DNA from: Chromatiales bacterium 21-64-14
GTDB taxonomy: Bacteria; Pseudomonadota; Gammaproteobacteria; 21-64-14
NCBI GenBank assembly: GCA_002255365.1
Contig: NCBI01000008.1
Span: forward strand, 1-64,000
Reading direction: 5' to 3'
DNA length: 64,000 nucleotides
Below, piece by piece: positions 52,157 through 61,940 of the stretch. Position 1 is the first letter of the stretch. The number at the start of each line of letters is the position of its first letter. The notes beneath the pieces were generated by a model that was not told the DNA's origin, did no database searches, and worked only from the letters and a program-made list of their open reading frames with translations. The position numbers and the translations under genes are program-made.

Positions 52157-52311
52157 GGGGCTGGCGCGATGCGTGGTCCGGGCGTCGGAGTGCGCCGGGG
52201 GGTAAATCCGGGAGAGACCATCCCCTGTGGGCGTTACGCCGGCCAGCGGCGGCCCATCGGTAAGCGGAGTCAGCCGGCCTGTCGGGTCCGGCTGGCGAAA
52301 CCCGGTCCGGC

Positions 52312-52455
52312 CTACTTCGGAACCGGTTCAGCAGACGGGCGTGGAGCCCGCAGCCTCTTTTTCTGCAATTCCTGGATCCGCTGCTGTTCCCTGAACTCAC
52401 GTCGAACGCTGAACAGGGTGTATGCCTTGGTCAGTTCCCTTTTAAAAAAGCGCAT
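52312..52455 (-). CDS. Small basic protein, 47 residues
   Basis: This ATG follows GAGGAGGGATC with good spacing. The product is MRFFKRELTKAYTLFSVRRE then FREQQRIQELQKKRLRAP: a basic amphipathic helix with a Pro-rich tail. No family was recognised. The strong ribosome-binding site supports a real gene; the longer open frame upstream does not have one. Confidence 0.6.
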   Translation of the reverse strand: MRFFKRELTKAYTLFSVRREFREQQRIQELQKKRLRAPRPSAEPVPK

Positions 52456-53106
52456 TGGCGATCCCTCCTCGGCCACCACGCACAGCGACACCTTATACAA
52501 AACCCTGCGGAAAGCAAGTTCTGTGACGTGGTTCACACTTTGCCCCGGGCCTACTCCACGCCCTCAGGCAAGCGGATTTCCGTTCCTCGGACAGGTGGTA
52601 TCCGCGCAGTCCGCACGCCGGAAACCCGCACAGGCTAGGTGTCATTGCGTACTTGCCATGACTCGTTAGAACGGTAGACAAGGCAGGAGTTCCAGCGCTT
52701 GGTTCCCCGCACCCCACAGGGACTGGAACGGCCCACGAACCGCGCCCCAGGGGAATATGGTCGGTAGGGATAACCGGTCCAGTTTTCATCGGCCGCGGCG
52801 CGGTTTTGTCACCGACACAAATACACCGGGCCTGGCCCGCTGCCGAACCTGACCGGGCCGGAGTGCTTGCCAGGGGAGGCCTCCCCGGGTCATTGTGACG
52901 CCGTGGTGCGGCGAGAAGTTAGCCCTTAACGCCCATGTTTTCGTCGCATACCGCCAACGATGCGCATCGCCGATTGAAAAGCCTTCGTCGCGTGTTCATG
53001 CCCATCGCTACCAGACGATCATTCAGACCCGATGTTAGGGCCCGAGCGGGTCAACCGGGTCCGCCTAGGCCCAAGGCTGGGGCGTCATCGGTAATGACCG
53101 CGGCCA
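52456..53106. other. Long spacer without recognised genes
   Basis: The spacer is about 650 bp. A leftward frame at 52493-52789 is open but Pro/Cys-rich and unconvincing. A perfect 14-bp palindrome GGGGAGGCCTCCCC lies at about 52874-52887. No promoter or RNA was identified. Confidence 0.4.
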
Positions 53107-53544
53107 CTAACCGAGTACTGGTTTGCGCTGTACGGTGAGTGCGAGCCACAACGCGGTGGTATAACCCCAGACCAGATTCAAGGCCAGGATCAGCAGAGGT
53201 GTCATCGTACCCAGCTCAAGACCCCAATAGCCCTTTTTCAGCTTCAACGGAAAGACGATCAGAAGCTGCACTGCACAGGGGATCAGGCTCAAGAACGTCG
53301 CACGGATATAAAGAGGCTGGAGCCGGAACAGCGGCAACAGAAACAGCAGTCCCCAAATCCCACCCCAGACGACCCGTAAATAGAGCCACCCCGGGGTGAA
53401 CGCCGGTGTCAGGGAAATCCCCAGCAGCGTGTTGACCCCGGTTACGCCGAAGAACCACGCGGCGAAACTGTTGGCGGCGCCGCCGATACCCCCAGCGGCG
53501 AAATACAGGCTGGCACGCGTCAGAAAATCAGGTTCCTGTGTCAT
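53107..53544 (-). CDS. Small integral membrane protein
   Basis: The protein of 145 residues has about four hydrophobic segments (GGIGGAANSFAAWFFGV, WGGIWGLLFLLPLF, ATFLSLIPCAVQLLIVF, LLILALNLVWGYTTALWLAL). The family was not recognised. It overlaps the upstream DoxX-like gene by 17 bp and is likely translated from the same message. Confidence 0.72.
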   Translation of the reverse strand: MTQEPDFLTRASLYFAAGGIGGAANSFAAWFFGVTGVNTLLGISLTPAFTPGWLYLRVVWGGIWGLLFLLPLFRLQPLYIRATFLSLIPCAVQLLIVFPLKLKKGYWGLELGTMTPLLILALNLVWGYTTALWLALTVQRKPVLG

Positions 53545-54040
53545 GACCTTTCCCCTCGGCGCTGGTTGGGTTTCTCGATGGGCGCCTCTTGGCGAGCCCG
53601 CTTCGGATATGAGTCCAGGTCAACAGCGTGTCCTCCTCCTTTAACAGAAATAGTGTCACGCAGGCGGCGAGCATCGGCCAGGACGCGAAATAGAGGAGAT
53701 TCTTATCGTGGAACGGTGTCAGGTAGGCGTGGTATGCCGATGCCGTAGAAATCAGATGCAGTACCAGAACGACCCCGTAACTGAACAGTTTCAGTACACC
53801 GAATAGAAAAAGCACGATCACCACCAATTCCAGGGCGCCAATCACCGGCGTCCAGGCAGCGCCGAATTGCGGCAGAAAATCCTTGTGACGCATCGGCCGG
53901 ACAAACTTGTCCAGCGTCCACAGGAAGAAGACGATAAAGACGCCCAGGCGTAGCAGCAACAGGGCGGCGGCCACCTTCCGGCCGTCGCATTCCTGGAAGC
54001 GGGATCGCCCCGGCCGGCGCGGGTTTTCGGAGTCGGCCAT
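53528..54040 (-). CDS. DoxX-like membrane protein
   Basis: The protein of 170 residues has four hydrophobic helices: AAALLLLRLGVFIVFFLWTLDKFV, PVIGALELVVIVLFLFGVLKLF, VVLVLHLISTASAYHAYL and LYFASWPMLAACVTLFLL. The arrangement and the LRLGVFIVFFLWTLDKF entry resemble DoxX-type proteins. The C-terminal 35 residues are basic and soluble. The function is unknown. Confidence 0.7.
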   Translation of the reverse strand: MADSENPRRPGRSRFQECDGRKVAAALLLLRLGVFIVFFLWTLDKFVRPMRHKDFLPQFGAAWTPVIGALELVVIVLFLFGVLKLFSYGVVLVLHLISTASAYHAYLTPFHDKNLLYFASWPMLAACVTLFLLKEEDTLLTWTHIRSGLAKRRPSRNPTSAEGKGHDTGT

Positions 54041-54311
54041 GACCGTAGTCGTGCCCCGGGGTGGAGTGCGGTATTGAATAGGGTGTTGGATGAACAGTGC
54101 TAAGACGTAGGCCGTAACGCGGATATTCCCGTACCCACTACGGAACGCTGAGCGCAGCGGCCTTGAGAGTGCTCACCACGGTGTGGGCAGCCCTCATACG
54201 CCTTAACGCCACACGTAGCCGACAAAAAAACAGTAAACATGAATCTGTACCCATTCGCCACGACAAACGCTTAGTAGCGACCAGTCGCTGTGCGATGCCG
54301 TCCGCGTCTAG
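54041..54311. other. Spacer beyond the DoxX-like gene
   Basis: No gene was recognised. The text is less GC-rich than its neighbours in places (for example CGACAAAAAAACAGTAAACATG), which fits inserted foreign DNA beside the transposase relic. Confidence 0.4.
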
Positions 54312-54383
54312 GTTGATTTCTACAACCGCGTGCAACTACATTCATTGCTGGGATATCGGTCACCATTGGAGTTCGAGCGGATG
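54312..54383 (+). mobile_element. IS3-family transposase C-terminal relic
   Basis: One frame reads VDFYNRVQLHSLLGYRSPLE then FER, matching the conserved C-terminal FYN-x-x-x-LHSxLGYRSPxEFE motif of IS3-type OrfB transposases. It is preceded in frame by a stop and followed by unrelated sequence. No terminal repeats were identified. Confidence 0.75.
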
Positions 54384-54485
54384 CGCAGCTACCCGCCGGA
54401 TGTCCACTTCGTCGAAGGAACCCGCATCTACGAACTGATAGCACTATGCCGCCCTCTGGAGCGGCCGTTCTTTCGCTCCTGGCTT

Positions 54486-55253
54486 TTAAGGCCCGCCCCG
54501 TTCCCCGCCGCCGGGCGGGCGACGATGGTCTACAACATCCGCTGGATGGTCTCCGGACTCGGCGATTCGCCCGTCCGCGAACTGAATCACGCGGTCGACT
54601 TCCCCGATCAGGCGATGGTCATGGGTAACGACGAGAACGGCGGTATTGTTCTCGTCGGAGACCCGTCGAAGCAACCGCATGACGTTCAGGGCCCGGTCGG
54701 TGTCGAGGCTTGCAGTCGGTTCGTCGGCCAGTATGATCTTCGGGTTGTTGGCCAGCGCCCTGGCCACCGCGACGCGCTGCTGCTCGCCGCCGGAAAGCTG
54801 ATTCGGGTATAGCGAGGTTCGGTCGGCAACTTCGAGATAGCTAAGCAACTCGCGTGCCCGTGCTTCCGCCGGTTTGCCGCCCACTCCCGCCAGGTTCAGC
54901 GGTAATAGGACGTTCTCCTTGGCGGTCAGGAACGGAATCAGATTGGGGGCCTGGAAGATAAAGCCGATCTTTTCGCGCCGGAGGCGCGCCAAGTCGGGGG
55001 GACGCCCACCATAGATATCTTCGTTTTCGATCAACAGTTGTCCACCGGTCGGAGGGGTTACCAGCCCTAGAATAGTGAGCAGAGTGGTCTTTCCTGAACC
55101 GCTCGGGCCCATAATTGCGAACAACTCACCAGGCCGCACGTCAAGATCAATTCCCCTGAGAGCTTCGACCCGGGTGCGGCCCTGCCCATAGACCTTGGTG
55201 AGCCCTTTGACTTGAATCGCATGGCTGGTTTTTTCGGGCTGGGTCATGCTCAA
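54486..55253 (-). CDS. ABC exporter ATP-binding protein (MacB/LolD type)
   Basis: The protein of 255 residues has Walker A (MGPSGSGKTT), a Q-loop (FIFQAPNLIPFLTAKENV), the signature LSGGEQQRVAVARAL, Walker B (ILADEPTASLD) and the switch His (VVTHD). The sequence class is that of MacB/LolD ATPases serving FtsX-like permeases. Its ATG overlaps the permease stop by 4 nt. The C-terminus is His/Gly/Pro-rich. It is the last gene of the seven-gene leftward metal operon. Confidence 0.95.
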   Translation of the reverse strand: MSMTQPEKTSHAIQVKGLTKVYGQGRTRVEALRGIDLDVRPGELFAIMGPSGSGKTTLLTILGLVTPPTGGQLLIENEDIYGGRPPDLARLRREKIGFIFQAPNLIPFLTAKENVLLPLNLAGVGGKPAEARARELLSYLEVADRTSLYPNQLSGGEQQRVAVARALANNPKIILADEPTASLDTDRALNVMRLLRRVSDENNTAVLVVTHDHRLIGEVDRVIQFADGRIAESGDHPADVVDHRRPPGGGERGGP

Positions 55254-56542
55254 CCGACTCCGAGTACGCTGCGAGGGTCCACGCGCATCGCCTTGCGAAC
55301 TGCGAGCACGCTCGCCAGGATTGCCACGAGTGTCATGGCGACGAGCATCTGCGCAATGTCGCCGGGGGTCGCAACGACGCGGCGCGGAAAATACGGTTCA
55401 ATAAGCAGTTCCAGTGCACTCCCCACCAGGGTGCCGACAATCCCCATGAAAAGCGCTTCCTGGAGTATCATCCGGTACACCACCGCGCCGGGTGCGCCGA
55501 GTAGCTTGAGCATGGCGATCTCGTGCAGTTTATCCAGAGTGAAGTTATAGATGATTAGACCGATCACGAGCCCCGCGATCAGAACCAGGATGTCGCGGAA
55601 CAACGCCAGCTGGAACAGAATCAACCGGTTCGATCCCATGAGCTGCATATTGACGGCTTGGGCGGCCGTATAGACCTGTAGGTGCTGCCAGCGGCGGATG
55701 CGTTTCGCCACGGCGCGAGCGGATACGCCGGGCTGCACTTTGACCGCGATCGCGTTGATGAACCGTGTGTTTCCCGCCAGTTTAACCGCCTTGGCCGCCA
55801 ATGGCCTGGCTAGTCGCGGTCGAGTGGCCGAGAGCCCAAAAAAATCTTGCTCCACATGGGATCGGACGCTGCGAAAGAGATCGGGGTCGAGCTGAAAAAT
55901 GATATTCTGCGCATCCAGCAGGGTGGTGTAGATCACCGGGTCGGCGGTAAAGGCAACCACGTTCTTCGTTAGACCGACCACCGTGTAGTCAAAGTTTCCT
56001 AGGCGAAGGTGTTGCCCGACGTGAAATCCGGTCTTAACGTCGGCCACGATTTCATAGTGGCTCGCCTCGATTCCACGCCCGGCTACGATGACAGGCGGCC
56101 CGCCGATTCTTCCGGGCTCGTAGCCGATGACGACGAACCGCTGGACCTTGGGGATCGCCATCCACCCGGGTTTTACCATCGTGGCGGTGTTCAGCAGTGT
56201 GTTCATATACATGAACTTCATCAGTCGCGTGGGATGTGGCATGACCGCAACGTGTTCCCACGCGGTTACGATCGGGCTCGCCTGGGCGACGCCGGGCATC
56301 GCGGCAATGGAGTGATAGATGTATTCAGGGAGCCGGGAGATCTCCACGAAGGGCCCCAGGGTCCGTTTCTGAACCACCCAGAGATTGGCCCCCGTTTTAT
56401 CGATAATCGTTGCGGAGTCGAGAATAACCCCACGGATGATTCCACCGATTGCAACGACTACCATGATCAGCAATGACACGCCGATAGTGGAGCTGTAAAA
56501 CTTCAGGCCATGGTAACGGACGTCCTTGATCGCGAGGTTCAT
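55250..56542 (-). CDS. FtsX/MacB-like ABC transporter permease
   Basis: The protein of 430 residues has one N-terminal helix (GVSLLIMVVVAIGGIIRGVIL), a large periplasmic domain (about 45-290) and three C-terminal helices (FRDILVLIAGLVIGLIIYNF, LQEALFMGIVGTLVGSALELL, MLVAMTLVAILASVLAV). This is the FtsX/MacB topology. It works mechanically with the ATPase and adaptor to move substrate from the periplasm. It overlaps both the adaptor and ATPase genes by 4 nt. A longer upstream frame is the shadow of the adaptor gene. Confidence 0.92.
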   Translation of the reverse strand: MNLAIKDVRYHGLKFYSSTIGVSLLIMVVVAIGGIIRGVILDSATIIDKTGANLWVVQKRTLGPFVEISRLPEYIYHSIAAMPGVAQASPIVTAWEHVAVMPHPTRLMKFMYMNTLLNTATMVKPGWMAIPKVQRFVVIGYEPGRIGGPPVIVAGRGIEASHYEIVADVKTGFHVGQHLRLGNFDYTVVGLTKNVVAFTADPVIYTTLLDAQNIIFQLDPDLFRSVRSHVEQDFFGLSATRPRLARPLAAKAVKLAGNTRFINAIAVKVQPGVSARAVAKRIRRWQHLQVYTAAQAVNMQLMGSNRLILFQLALFRDILVLIAGLVIGLIIYNFTLDKLHEIAMLKLLGAPGAVVYRMILQEALFMGIVGTLVGSALELLIEPYFPRRVVATPGDIAQMLVAMTLVAILASVLAVRKAMRVDPRSVLGVG

Positions 56543-57714
56543 GAATTCGATCCCGCCGCCTTCGACATGCTGCGGAGGAAAGGACGCACGGTTTCCCCCG
56601 GCCTCAGCCCCGCCGGGTGCAGTGCCACCCGTTCGTTCGGTTGGAGCCGACCTGCGATGGCGACCATGGGGTTCCGTGGACTGCGAGCCAGGACCGTAAC
56701 TTGCTGCCTGCGGATCTTGTGGTTCGGGCCGACGCTCAGTACGAAGACGTGGTTTCCTATGGTGAGCAGCGCGGTGTCCGGGACCACCAGCGCATCTTTC
56801 GCCTCCCCAACCTTGATATAGACGTTGGCCCATTGTCCGAGTTGGAACCGGTCGGAGGGAATCCGGAAGGTGACCTCCGCGACCATTTCCTCGGTGGCTT
56901 GGTCGGCCTGCGGATCGATCCGCAGGACACGGCCTGCAAGAGGCGCGTTTTCACGCCCGCGAAGGATGACGGTCGCCGGCTGGTCCGGCCGGATCTTTCC
57001 GGTGAAGTTTTGATCGATGAAGGTATCGACGTAGATCAGGTTGGTGTCGGCGACCAAGAACATCGGCTGCCCCGGGACCACGGATACGCCTGGAACGGAC
57101 CATCGCCGGATCACGAGTCCGCCGAACAGCGCGGGAATTCGCGTCAACGAGAGTTGGTATTCGACATCTCGCAACTCGGCCGCGGCGGCCCGTACCACGC
57201 TCCGCGCCACGGCATAGCGCGCGCGGTATCGCTGATATTCCTCAATGCCCACGGCCCCGGAGGGCTGGAGCCGCTTCTCGCGCAGCCATTCGCGCTTGCG
57301 CTCCCCGGCCTTCGCCCTGTCGGCCGCGAGTCGCGCGCGCGCGGCATCTACTTTGTGGCGAAGACCGGTTTGATCGAGGATGGCGATCACTTGGCCGCGG
57401 CGAACGCTATCGCCTTGGTCGACAAAGACCCGTTCGACCCGGCCCGTGATCTTCGAGCTGATGTTCGCGAGCACATCGGCGGTCACGGTGCCGGTGCCCT
57501 CGACTTCGGCGGCCACGGTTCCGCGGGTCACCTTCGCAACCGGGACGGCCGGCGGCCGCAGGACCGTAAAGCGAAGCACCACCGCCAGCACTACCAGGAT
57601 GAGCAGCATCAAGGTGACGCGTCGGATCGATGGCCGTATCTTGGCATCTGTTCGGTCGGTCGATTGCGGTCCCGCTCGGAGGCGTGTAAAGAGAGATTTC
57701 ATGGTGGTTGTCAC
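56539..57714 (-). CDS. HlyD/MacA-like periplasmic adaptor
   Basis: The protein of 391 residues has an N-terminal membrane anchor (VTLMLLILVVLAVVLRFTVL). A lipoyl half-motif follows (TGTVTADVLANISSKITGRVERVFVDQGDSV), then a short coiled-coil hairpin (AARARLAADRAKAGERKREW), the second lipoyl half and beta-barrel (VEYQLSLTRIPALFGG), and a C-terminal beta domain. It links the permease to the outer-membrane factor. The GTG start overlaps the outer-membrane gene stop (GTGA); an ATG 12 nt later is possible. Confidence 0.92.
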   Translation of the reverse strand: MTTTMKSLFTRLRAGPQSTDRTDAKIRPSIRRVTLMLLILVVLAVVLRFTVLRPPAVPVAKVTRGTVAAEVEGTGTVTADVLANISSKITGRVERVFVDQGDSVRRGQVIAILDQTGLRHKVDAARARLAADRAKAGERKREWLREKRLQPSGAVGIEEYQRYRARYAVARSVVRAAAAELRDVEYQLSLTRIPALFGGLVIRRWSVPGVSVVPGQPMFLVADTNLIYVDTFIDQNFTGKIRPDQPATVILRGRENAPLAGRVLRIDPQADQATEEMVAEVTFRIPSDRFQLGQWANVYIKVGEAKDALVVPDTALLTIGNHVFVLSVGPNHKIRRQQVTVLARSPRNPMVAIAGRLQPNERVALHPAGLRPGETVRPFLRSMSKAAGSNS

Positions 57715-59306
57715 CGATTCATGGATTCATGACGATATTCCGGCCCGGGGGTCGCACTGTATGACCGGTTGCCGTTTCCGGTCGCTCCAGACGGAACCGA
57801 ACATTCGGTGCACCGCGTCGGGTTGACCCATCCCCCGCCACCCAGGGCCACGAATAGCTGGGCACTGTCCAGATACCGGTTACCTTTGGCCTGGATGTAG
57901 CGAAGGCGTGCTTCCTGGTAGCGGCGCTCGGCGGCGAGCAATCGGAGCCGGCTGGTTTTCCCTGCTCGGTAGCGAAGCCGTTGAAGGGACAGGGTCGAGC
58001 GGGAGGCGTCAAGCGCGTGGCGCGCGGCATTGACCAGTTCGGCGTCATGCCCGAGCGCGCGCAGGACATCTGCGACCTGTTGGAAGGACACCAGTACCGT
58101 CTGGCGGTAGATCGCCAACGTGGCGTGGAATTGGGCGACTGCCGCGCGTTTTTGCGCCCGCAATGAGCCACCATGGAAAATGGGTGCGGTGAGCCCCGAT
58201 GCCAGGGTCCATACCAGGTTGGCGCCTTCCCCAAGGGAAGTGGCCGCGAGGGCGGCAGTACCGAACGAGGCGGAGAGCCTGAAGTCCGGGTACATCCTGG
58301 CATCGGCCACGCCGACGGCGGCGCTGGAGGCGTGGAGGCGGGCCTGCGCCGCGAGAATGTCGGGGCGATGGCGGACCAATGCCGATGGCAGGCTGACGGG
58401 CAGCTTGGTCGGAAGGGTGAAATCCGCCAATGTAAGCGCAGGCGGCGTCCACTGCGCGGGGAGTTCCCCGACTAGCGTTGCGAGGGCGTCCTCGGCAGCG
58501 GCCAACCGTTGTCGGAGGGGTGGCAATAGGGCGCGGTCGTTGGAAAGTTGGAATTCAGCGGCCAACGGATGGGTTCGGGCCACCTTGCCCACGGCGAATT
58601 TCTCGCGCACGAGGGCAAGGGTGTTCCGATCGGCGGCGACGAGGGCCTCGGCCGCGTGGATCTGCGACCGCAGCGAGGCGGCCGTGATCGCCGCGGTGAC
58701 GGCATTTCCGGAAACCGCCAGCTGCGCGGCCGCGAGCTGATAGACTCGAGTTTCCGCCTGCGCCGCGCGCTTTTCCACCTGCCGCGCGGTAAGACCAAAG
58801 ACATCGGGATCGAAGCTCGCGATGGTCCCGACCGAATAGAGGTTGAAAGTGGGGAGATTGTGGTTGGGCCGGATCCCGAGCGCGATCGGCGGCCCCTTCA
58901 GGCGCTCGGCGGAGGCGCCGGCATCAATCTGCGGGTAATAGGCACCACGTGCCTGGGCCACCAGCTGTTGGGCCTGGGCAAGCCTTGCTTTGGCCGCGCT
59001 GATGGTGGGGCTTGCGGAGAGCGCCTGCCGCACGACGGTGTCCAACGCCGGTGATCGGAACAGCCGCCACCACGCGGCCGGGATCGCCTGGCCGGTCAAC
59101 AGGCGCTGTGAAGGCTCGGACGCGCCCGGTACCAGGTTCGGGGCGGTCCCCTCTGCGGTGTAGGTCGTTACATTCGGTGGCGCGGGACGGACAAAACTCG
59201 GTCCGACCGCGCATCCGCCGATCAGTGCGACCAGCACGCCGAGGGCCACGGCGCGGCCGCGGTGCCGGTCCCCTGTCGGTGAAGGACACGCACGCCCGTC
59301 CGTCAT
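57711..59306 (-). CDS. NodT-family outer-membrane efflux lipoprotein
   Basis: The protein of 531 residues has a lipoprotein signal ending VLVALIGGC. Two TolC-like repeats follow (AAWWRLFRSPALDTVVRQAL, AQARGAYYPQIDAGASAER; RHRPDILAAQARLHASSA, ADARMYPDFRLSASFG), then LFVALGGGGW near the end. It forms the exit duct for the ABC exporter encoded downstream. A longer reading starting at the ATPase stop (TGATG) is open, but it would bury the signal behind 37 extra residues. Confidence 0.93.
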   Translation of the reverse strand: MTDGRACPSPTGDRHRGRAVALGVLVALIGGCAVGPSFVRPAPPNVTTYTAEGTAPNLVPGASEPSQRLLTGQAIPAAWWRLFRSPALDTVVRQALSASPTISAAKARLAQAQQLVAQARGAYYPQIDAGASAERLKGPPIALGIRPNHNLPTFNLYSVGTIASFDPDVFGLTARQVEKRAAQAETRVYQLAAAQLAVSGNAVTAAITAASLRSQIHAAEALVAADRNTLALVREKFAVGKVARTHPLAAEFQLSNDRALLPPLRQRLAAAEDALATLVGELPAQWTPPALTLADFTLPTKLPVSLPSALVRHRPDILAAQARLHASSAAVGVADARMYPDFRLSASFGTAALAATSLGEGANLVWTLASGLTAPIFHGGSLRAQKRAAVAQFHATLAIYRQTVLVSFQQVADVLRALGHDAELVNAARHALDASRSTLSLQRLRYRAGKTSRLRLLAAERRYQEARLRYIQAKGNRYLDSAQLFVALGGGGWVNPTRCTECSVPSGATGNGNRSYSATPGPEYRHESMNR

Positions 59307-59416
59307 GATGCCGCTGCGCCTATCGCAGGGGGGGCAATACTGGGGAACGCGAATCCGGAGCGGATGGGTCAGGAACCGCGTCGGTGCGTCGGGTCCAGGA
59401 GAACGATTGACGTCCA

Positions 59417-61876
59417 TCAGATCGGTGTCTCCGTTCCCTGAGCCGGCGCTTGTCCGACACCCCCCACGGCGCCGAAGAACAGCGCGGAACGTCCCGACAG
59501 CGAGTTAATGAAGATGGCAGTGACGCTGGTGGCCATGGCGACCATGGCCCACACCGGGTTGATCAGGCCGGTGGCGGCGAGCGGGATGCCGATGCCGTTG
59601 AACAGGAACGCGAGCGTAATGTTCTGCAGCAACTTGCGGTAGGAGCGGCGGCTGATCTCGTAGGCTGCCCGCACGCCATCGAGGCGGCGATTGAGCAGAA
59701 TGACGTCGGCGGCGTCGATGGCGATGTCGGTACCGCTGCCCATGGCGATGCCGACGTCGGCCTGCATCAGCGCGGGGGCGTCGTTGATGCCGTCTCCGAT
59801 CATCGCCACGCGGCCGCGTCCCCGCTCTTTGTTCTGGATCCGGCGGATGGTGTCCGCCTTGGACTGCGGCAGTACCCCGGCGTATACCTCGTCGATACCG
59901 GCCTGCGCCGCCATGCGGCGTGCCGCCCGTTCGTTGTCGCCGGTCAGCAGTGCGACGCGCATCCCGAGGCCCCGCAGCCGGCGGACGGTCGCGGCAGCAT
60001 CGGCACGCAGCGCGTCCCCCAGCGCCACGATGCCCAACAGCTTACCGGTGCGGGCGAGGGCGATGACGGTGCGGCCCGCTTCTTCCAGACGTGCGACGGC
60101 GTCGCTCAACGGGGTAAGATCCACGCCGCGCCCGGTCAGGAACGTCGGGCTGCCGACCAGGATTTCATCGCCGCCCACCGTCGCGATGACCCCTTTGCCC
60201 GCCACGGCATCGAAGCGTTCCACTTCGGGAAGCGCGAGCCCGGCGTCGAAGGCCGCTTCGACCACGGCCTGTCCCAGTGGATGCTCGGACTGGGCCTCGA
60301 CGGCCGCGGCGATCCCGAGCAGCGTATCCGAGTCGACGCCGTGGGTCTCGATCTCGTGCACCGCGGGCCGGCCCTCGGTCAGCGTGCCGGTCTTGTCGAA
60401 GACTACGGTTTTCACCAGGCGCAGGGCCTGGAACGACTCGCCGGTGCGCATCAGAACGCCGCGTTCGGCCGCCTCACCGGCGCCGCGTACGATGGACAGC
60501 GGCGCGGAGATGCCCACCGCGCATGGGTAGCCCATCACCAGGACCGAGAGTCCGGCGAACACCGCGCGTTGAAGGTCGAGTCCGTGTCCGGCCAGCATCG
60601 GGCCGACCAGCCAAGCGGCGAAGGCGGTGGCGGCGATCCCGAGTACCGTGGGGGTGTAGGCGCGCAGTACGCGGTCGACCACGTGCAGCAGGCCCGGTTT
60701 GAGCGCGCGCGCATCCTCGACGCTGCGGATCACGCGCTGCAGAAAACTTTCTTCACCGATCGCGGTCACCTGCACCAGCAGCGTCCCGGACCCGTTGACG
60801 GCGCCGCCCGCGACCTGTGAGCCGACGGCCTTGTCCACCGGCAGCGGCTCGCCGGTGATCAGCGACTCGTCTACCACCGAATGACCCTCGACTACCTCTC
60901 CGTCGACGGGGATGCGCTCGCCGGGACGGATACGCACGTGGTCGCGGGTCTGCACGTCCTTGATCGGAACCCGCTGCTCACGTCCGTCGCGCAACACACG
61001 CGCCGTGTCCGGCTGCAGGTCGAGGAGCTTTTTGACCGCCTGGGAGCTGCGGGTCTTGACGATCAGCGACAGCCATTCGGAGAAGATGTGGTAGGTCAGG
61101 ACCATCACCGCCACCGCGAAGAACGGGGCGGTGGGGTAGTGCGGTCGGCCGGTCGCGAGGCCGATGACGCCGCCGGTGACGGCGGCGAACGCGCCGATCT
61201 CGACCAGGACGTGTTGATTGAGGATTCCGCGGCGCAGCGCCTGTACGGCCATGCGCAGGATATGCGGACCGATACCGAAGATCAGCGCCAATGCCAGGGC
61301 GCCGGTGAGCCACGGGACCGCGTCCGCGAGCGGCCCCGCCACACGCAGCGCGAACAGAATGCCCCCGCCGCCGGCGAGCGCCAGTGCCCCGGCGGCCGCG
61401 CGCGCGGCCCCGCGGTGGTACAGGACCGCGAAGGTGAAGGCGATCAGGCTCAGGAACACGAACCCCGATAGCGCTAGGGCCCAGGGGTTCGTCGGACTGG
61501 CGATGAGGCCGATCGCTGCCAGGCTCGCGGCCAGCGCCGTCAGAAATCGATTGCGCTCCCGTACCAGCGCCCGCTCCTGGACCTCGAACGGTTCCACTTT
61601 GCGCGGGTCGGAAAGCGTGTAGCCGATGTCGGTGAGGGTACCCATGAGCGTGTCGGCCGAGGTCACGGTCGGGTCAAACTCGACCAGCGCCTGTTCATGG
61701 GTCAGGCTGACCGACACCTTGTGCACGCCCGGCCGGCGGCCGAGCGCCTGTTCGATGGTCCCGGTGCACAGCGAGCAGTGCAGGCCGCCGATGTGCGCGC
61801 GCACACGCCGCAGCGTCGGGCTCGCAGTGGCTTCCTCACTCCAAAGTTCGGATACCGCAGTTGCGTTGGCGTTCAT
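59417..61876 (-). CDS. P1B-type heavy-metal-transporting ATPase with YPC motif
   Basis: The protein has 819 residues. A single metal-binding domain has C34 and C37 (LHCSLC). Helices follow, then the actuator TGEP (341-344), the membrane metal site Y450-P451-C452 where CopA has CPC, the phosphorylated D494 in DKTGTLT, the HP motif in SEHPLGQAV, and the hinge [10 protein letters not shown]. It pumps a soft metal ion, probably copper, out of the cytosol; the YPC change makes specificity uncertain. The operon includes a CopZ-like chaperone and a tripartite exporter. Confidence 0.94.
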   Translation of the reverse strand: MNANATAVSELWSEEATASPTLRRVRAHIGGLHCSLCTGTIEQALGRRPGVHKVSVSLTHEQALVEFDPTVTSADTLMGTLTDIGYTLSDPRKVEPFEVQERALVRERNRFLTALAASLAAIGLIASPTNPWALALSGFVFLSLIAFTFAVLYHRGAARAAAGALALAGGGGILFALRVAGPLADAVPWLTGALALALIFGIGPHILRMAVQALRRGILNQHVLVEIGAFAAVTGGVIGLATGRPHYPTAPFFAVAVMVLTYHIFSEWLSLIVKTRSSQAVKKLLDLQPDTARVLRDGREQRVPIKDVQTRDHVRIRPGERIPVDGEVVEGHSVVDESLITGEPLPVDKAVGSQVAGGAVNGSGTLLVQVTAIGEESFLQRVIRSVEDARALKPGLLHVVDRVLRAYTPTVLGIAATAFAAWLVGPMLAGHGLDLQRAVFAGLSVLVMGYPCAVGISAPLSIVRGAGEAAERGVLMRTGESFQALRLVKTVVFDKTGTLTEGRPAVHEIETHGVDSDTLLGIAAAVEAQSEHPLGQAVVEAAFDAGLALPEVERFDAVAGKGVIATVGGDEILVGSPTFLTGRGVDLTPLSDAVARLEEAGRTVIALARTGKLLGIVALGDALRADAAATVRRLRGLGMRVALLTGDNERAARRMAAQAGIDEVYAGVLPQSKADTIRRIQNKERGRGRVAMIGDGINDAPALMQADVGIAMGSGTDIAIDAADVILLNRRLDGVRAAYEISRRSYRKLLQNITLAFLFNGIGIPLAATGLINPVWAMVAMATSVTAIFINSLSGRSALFFGAVGGVGQAPAQGTETPI

Positions 61877-61940
61877 GATGCACCTCTGGAAGAATCAGGT
61901 AATCGCGCCGCCCGCTCACTGCCCGGCGCGGTGGCGTCCG

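Noticed and set aside
52200..52250. Glycine-riboswitch-like phrase GGGAGAGACC after ctpA
   Set aside because: The other conserved glycine-aptamer parts (CCGCCGAAGG, CUCAGG) are missing and no glycine gene follows.
52493..52789. Leftward frame of 98 codons
   Set aside because: Pro/Cys/Arg-rich, no ribosome-binding site, and no family resemblance.
59450..60820. Long forward open frame (456 codons)
   Set aside because: It is antisense to the P1B ATPase. His/Gly/Asp-rich composition is typical of a mirrored high-GC gene.
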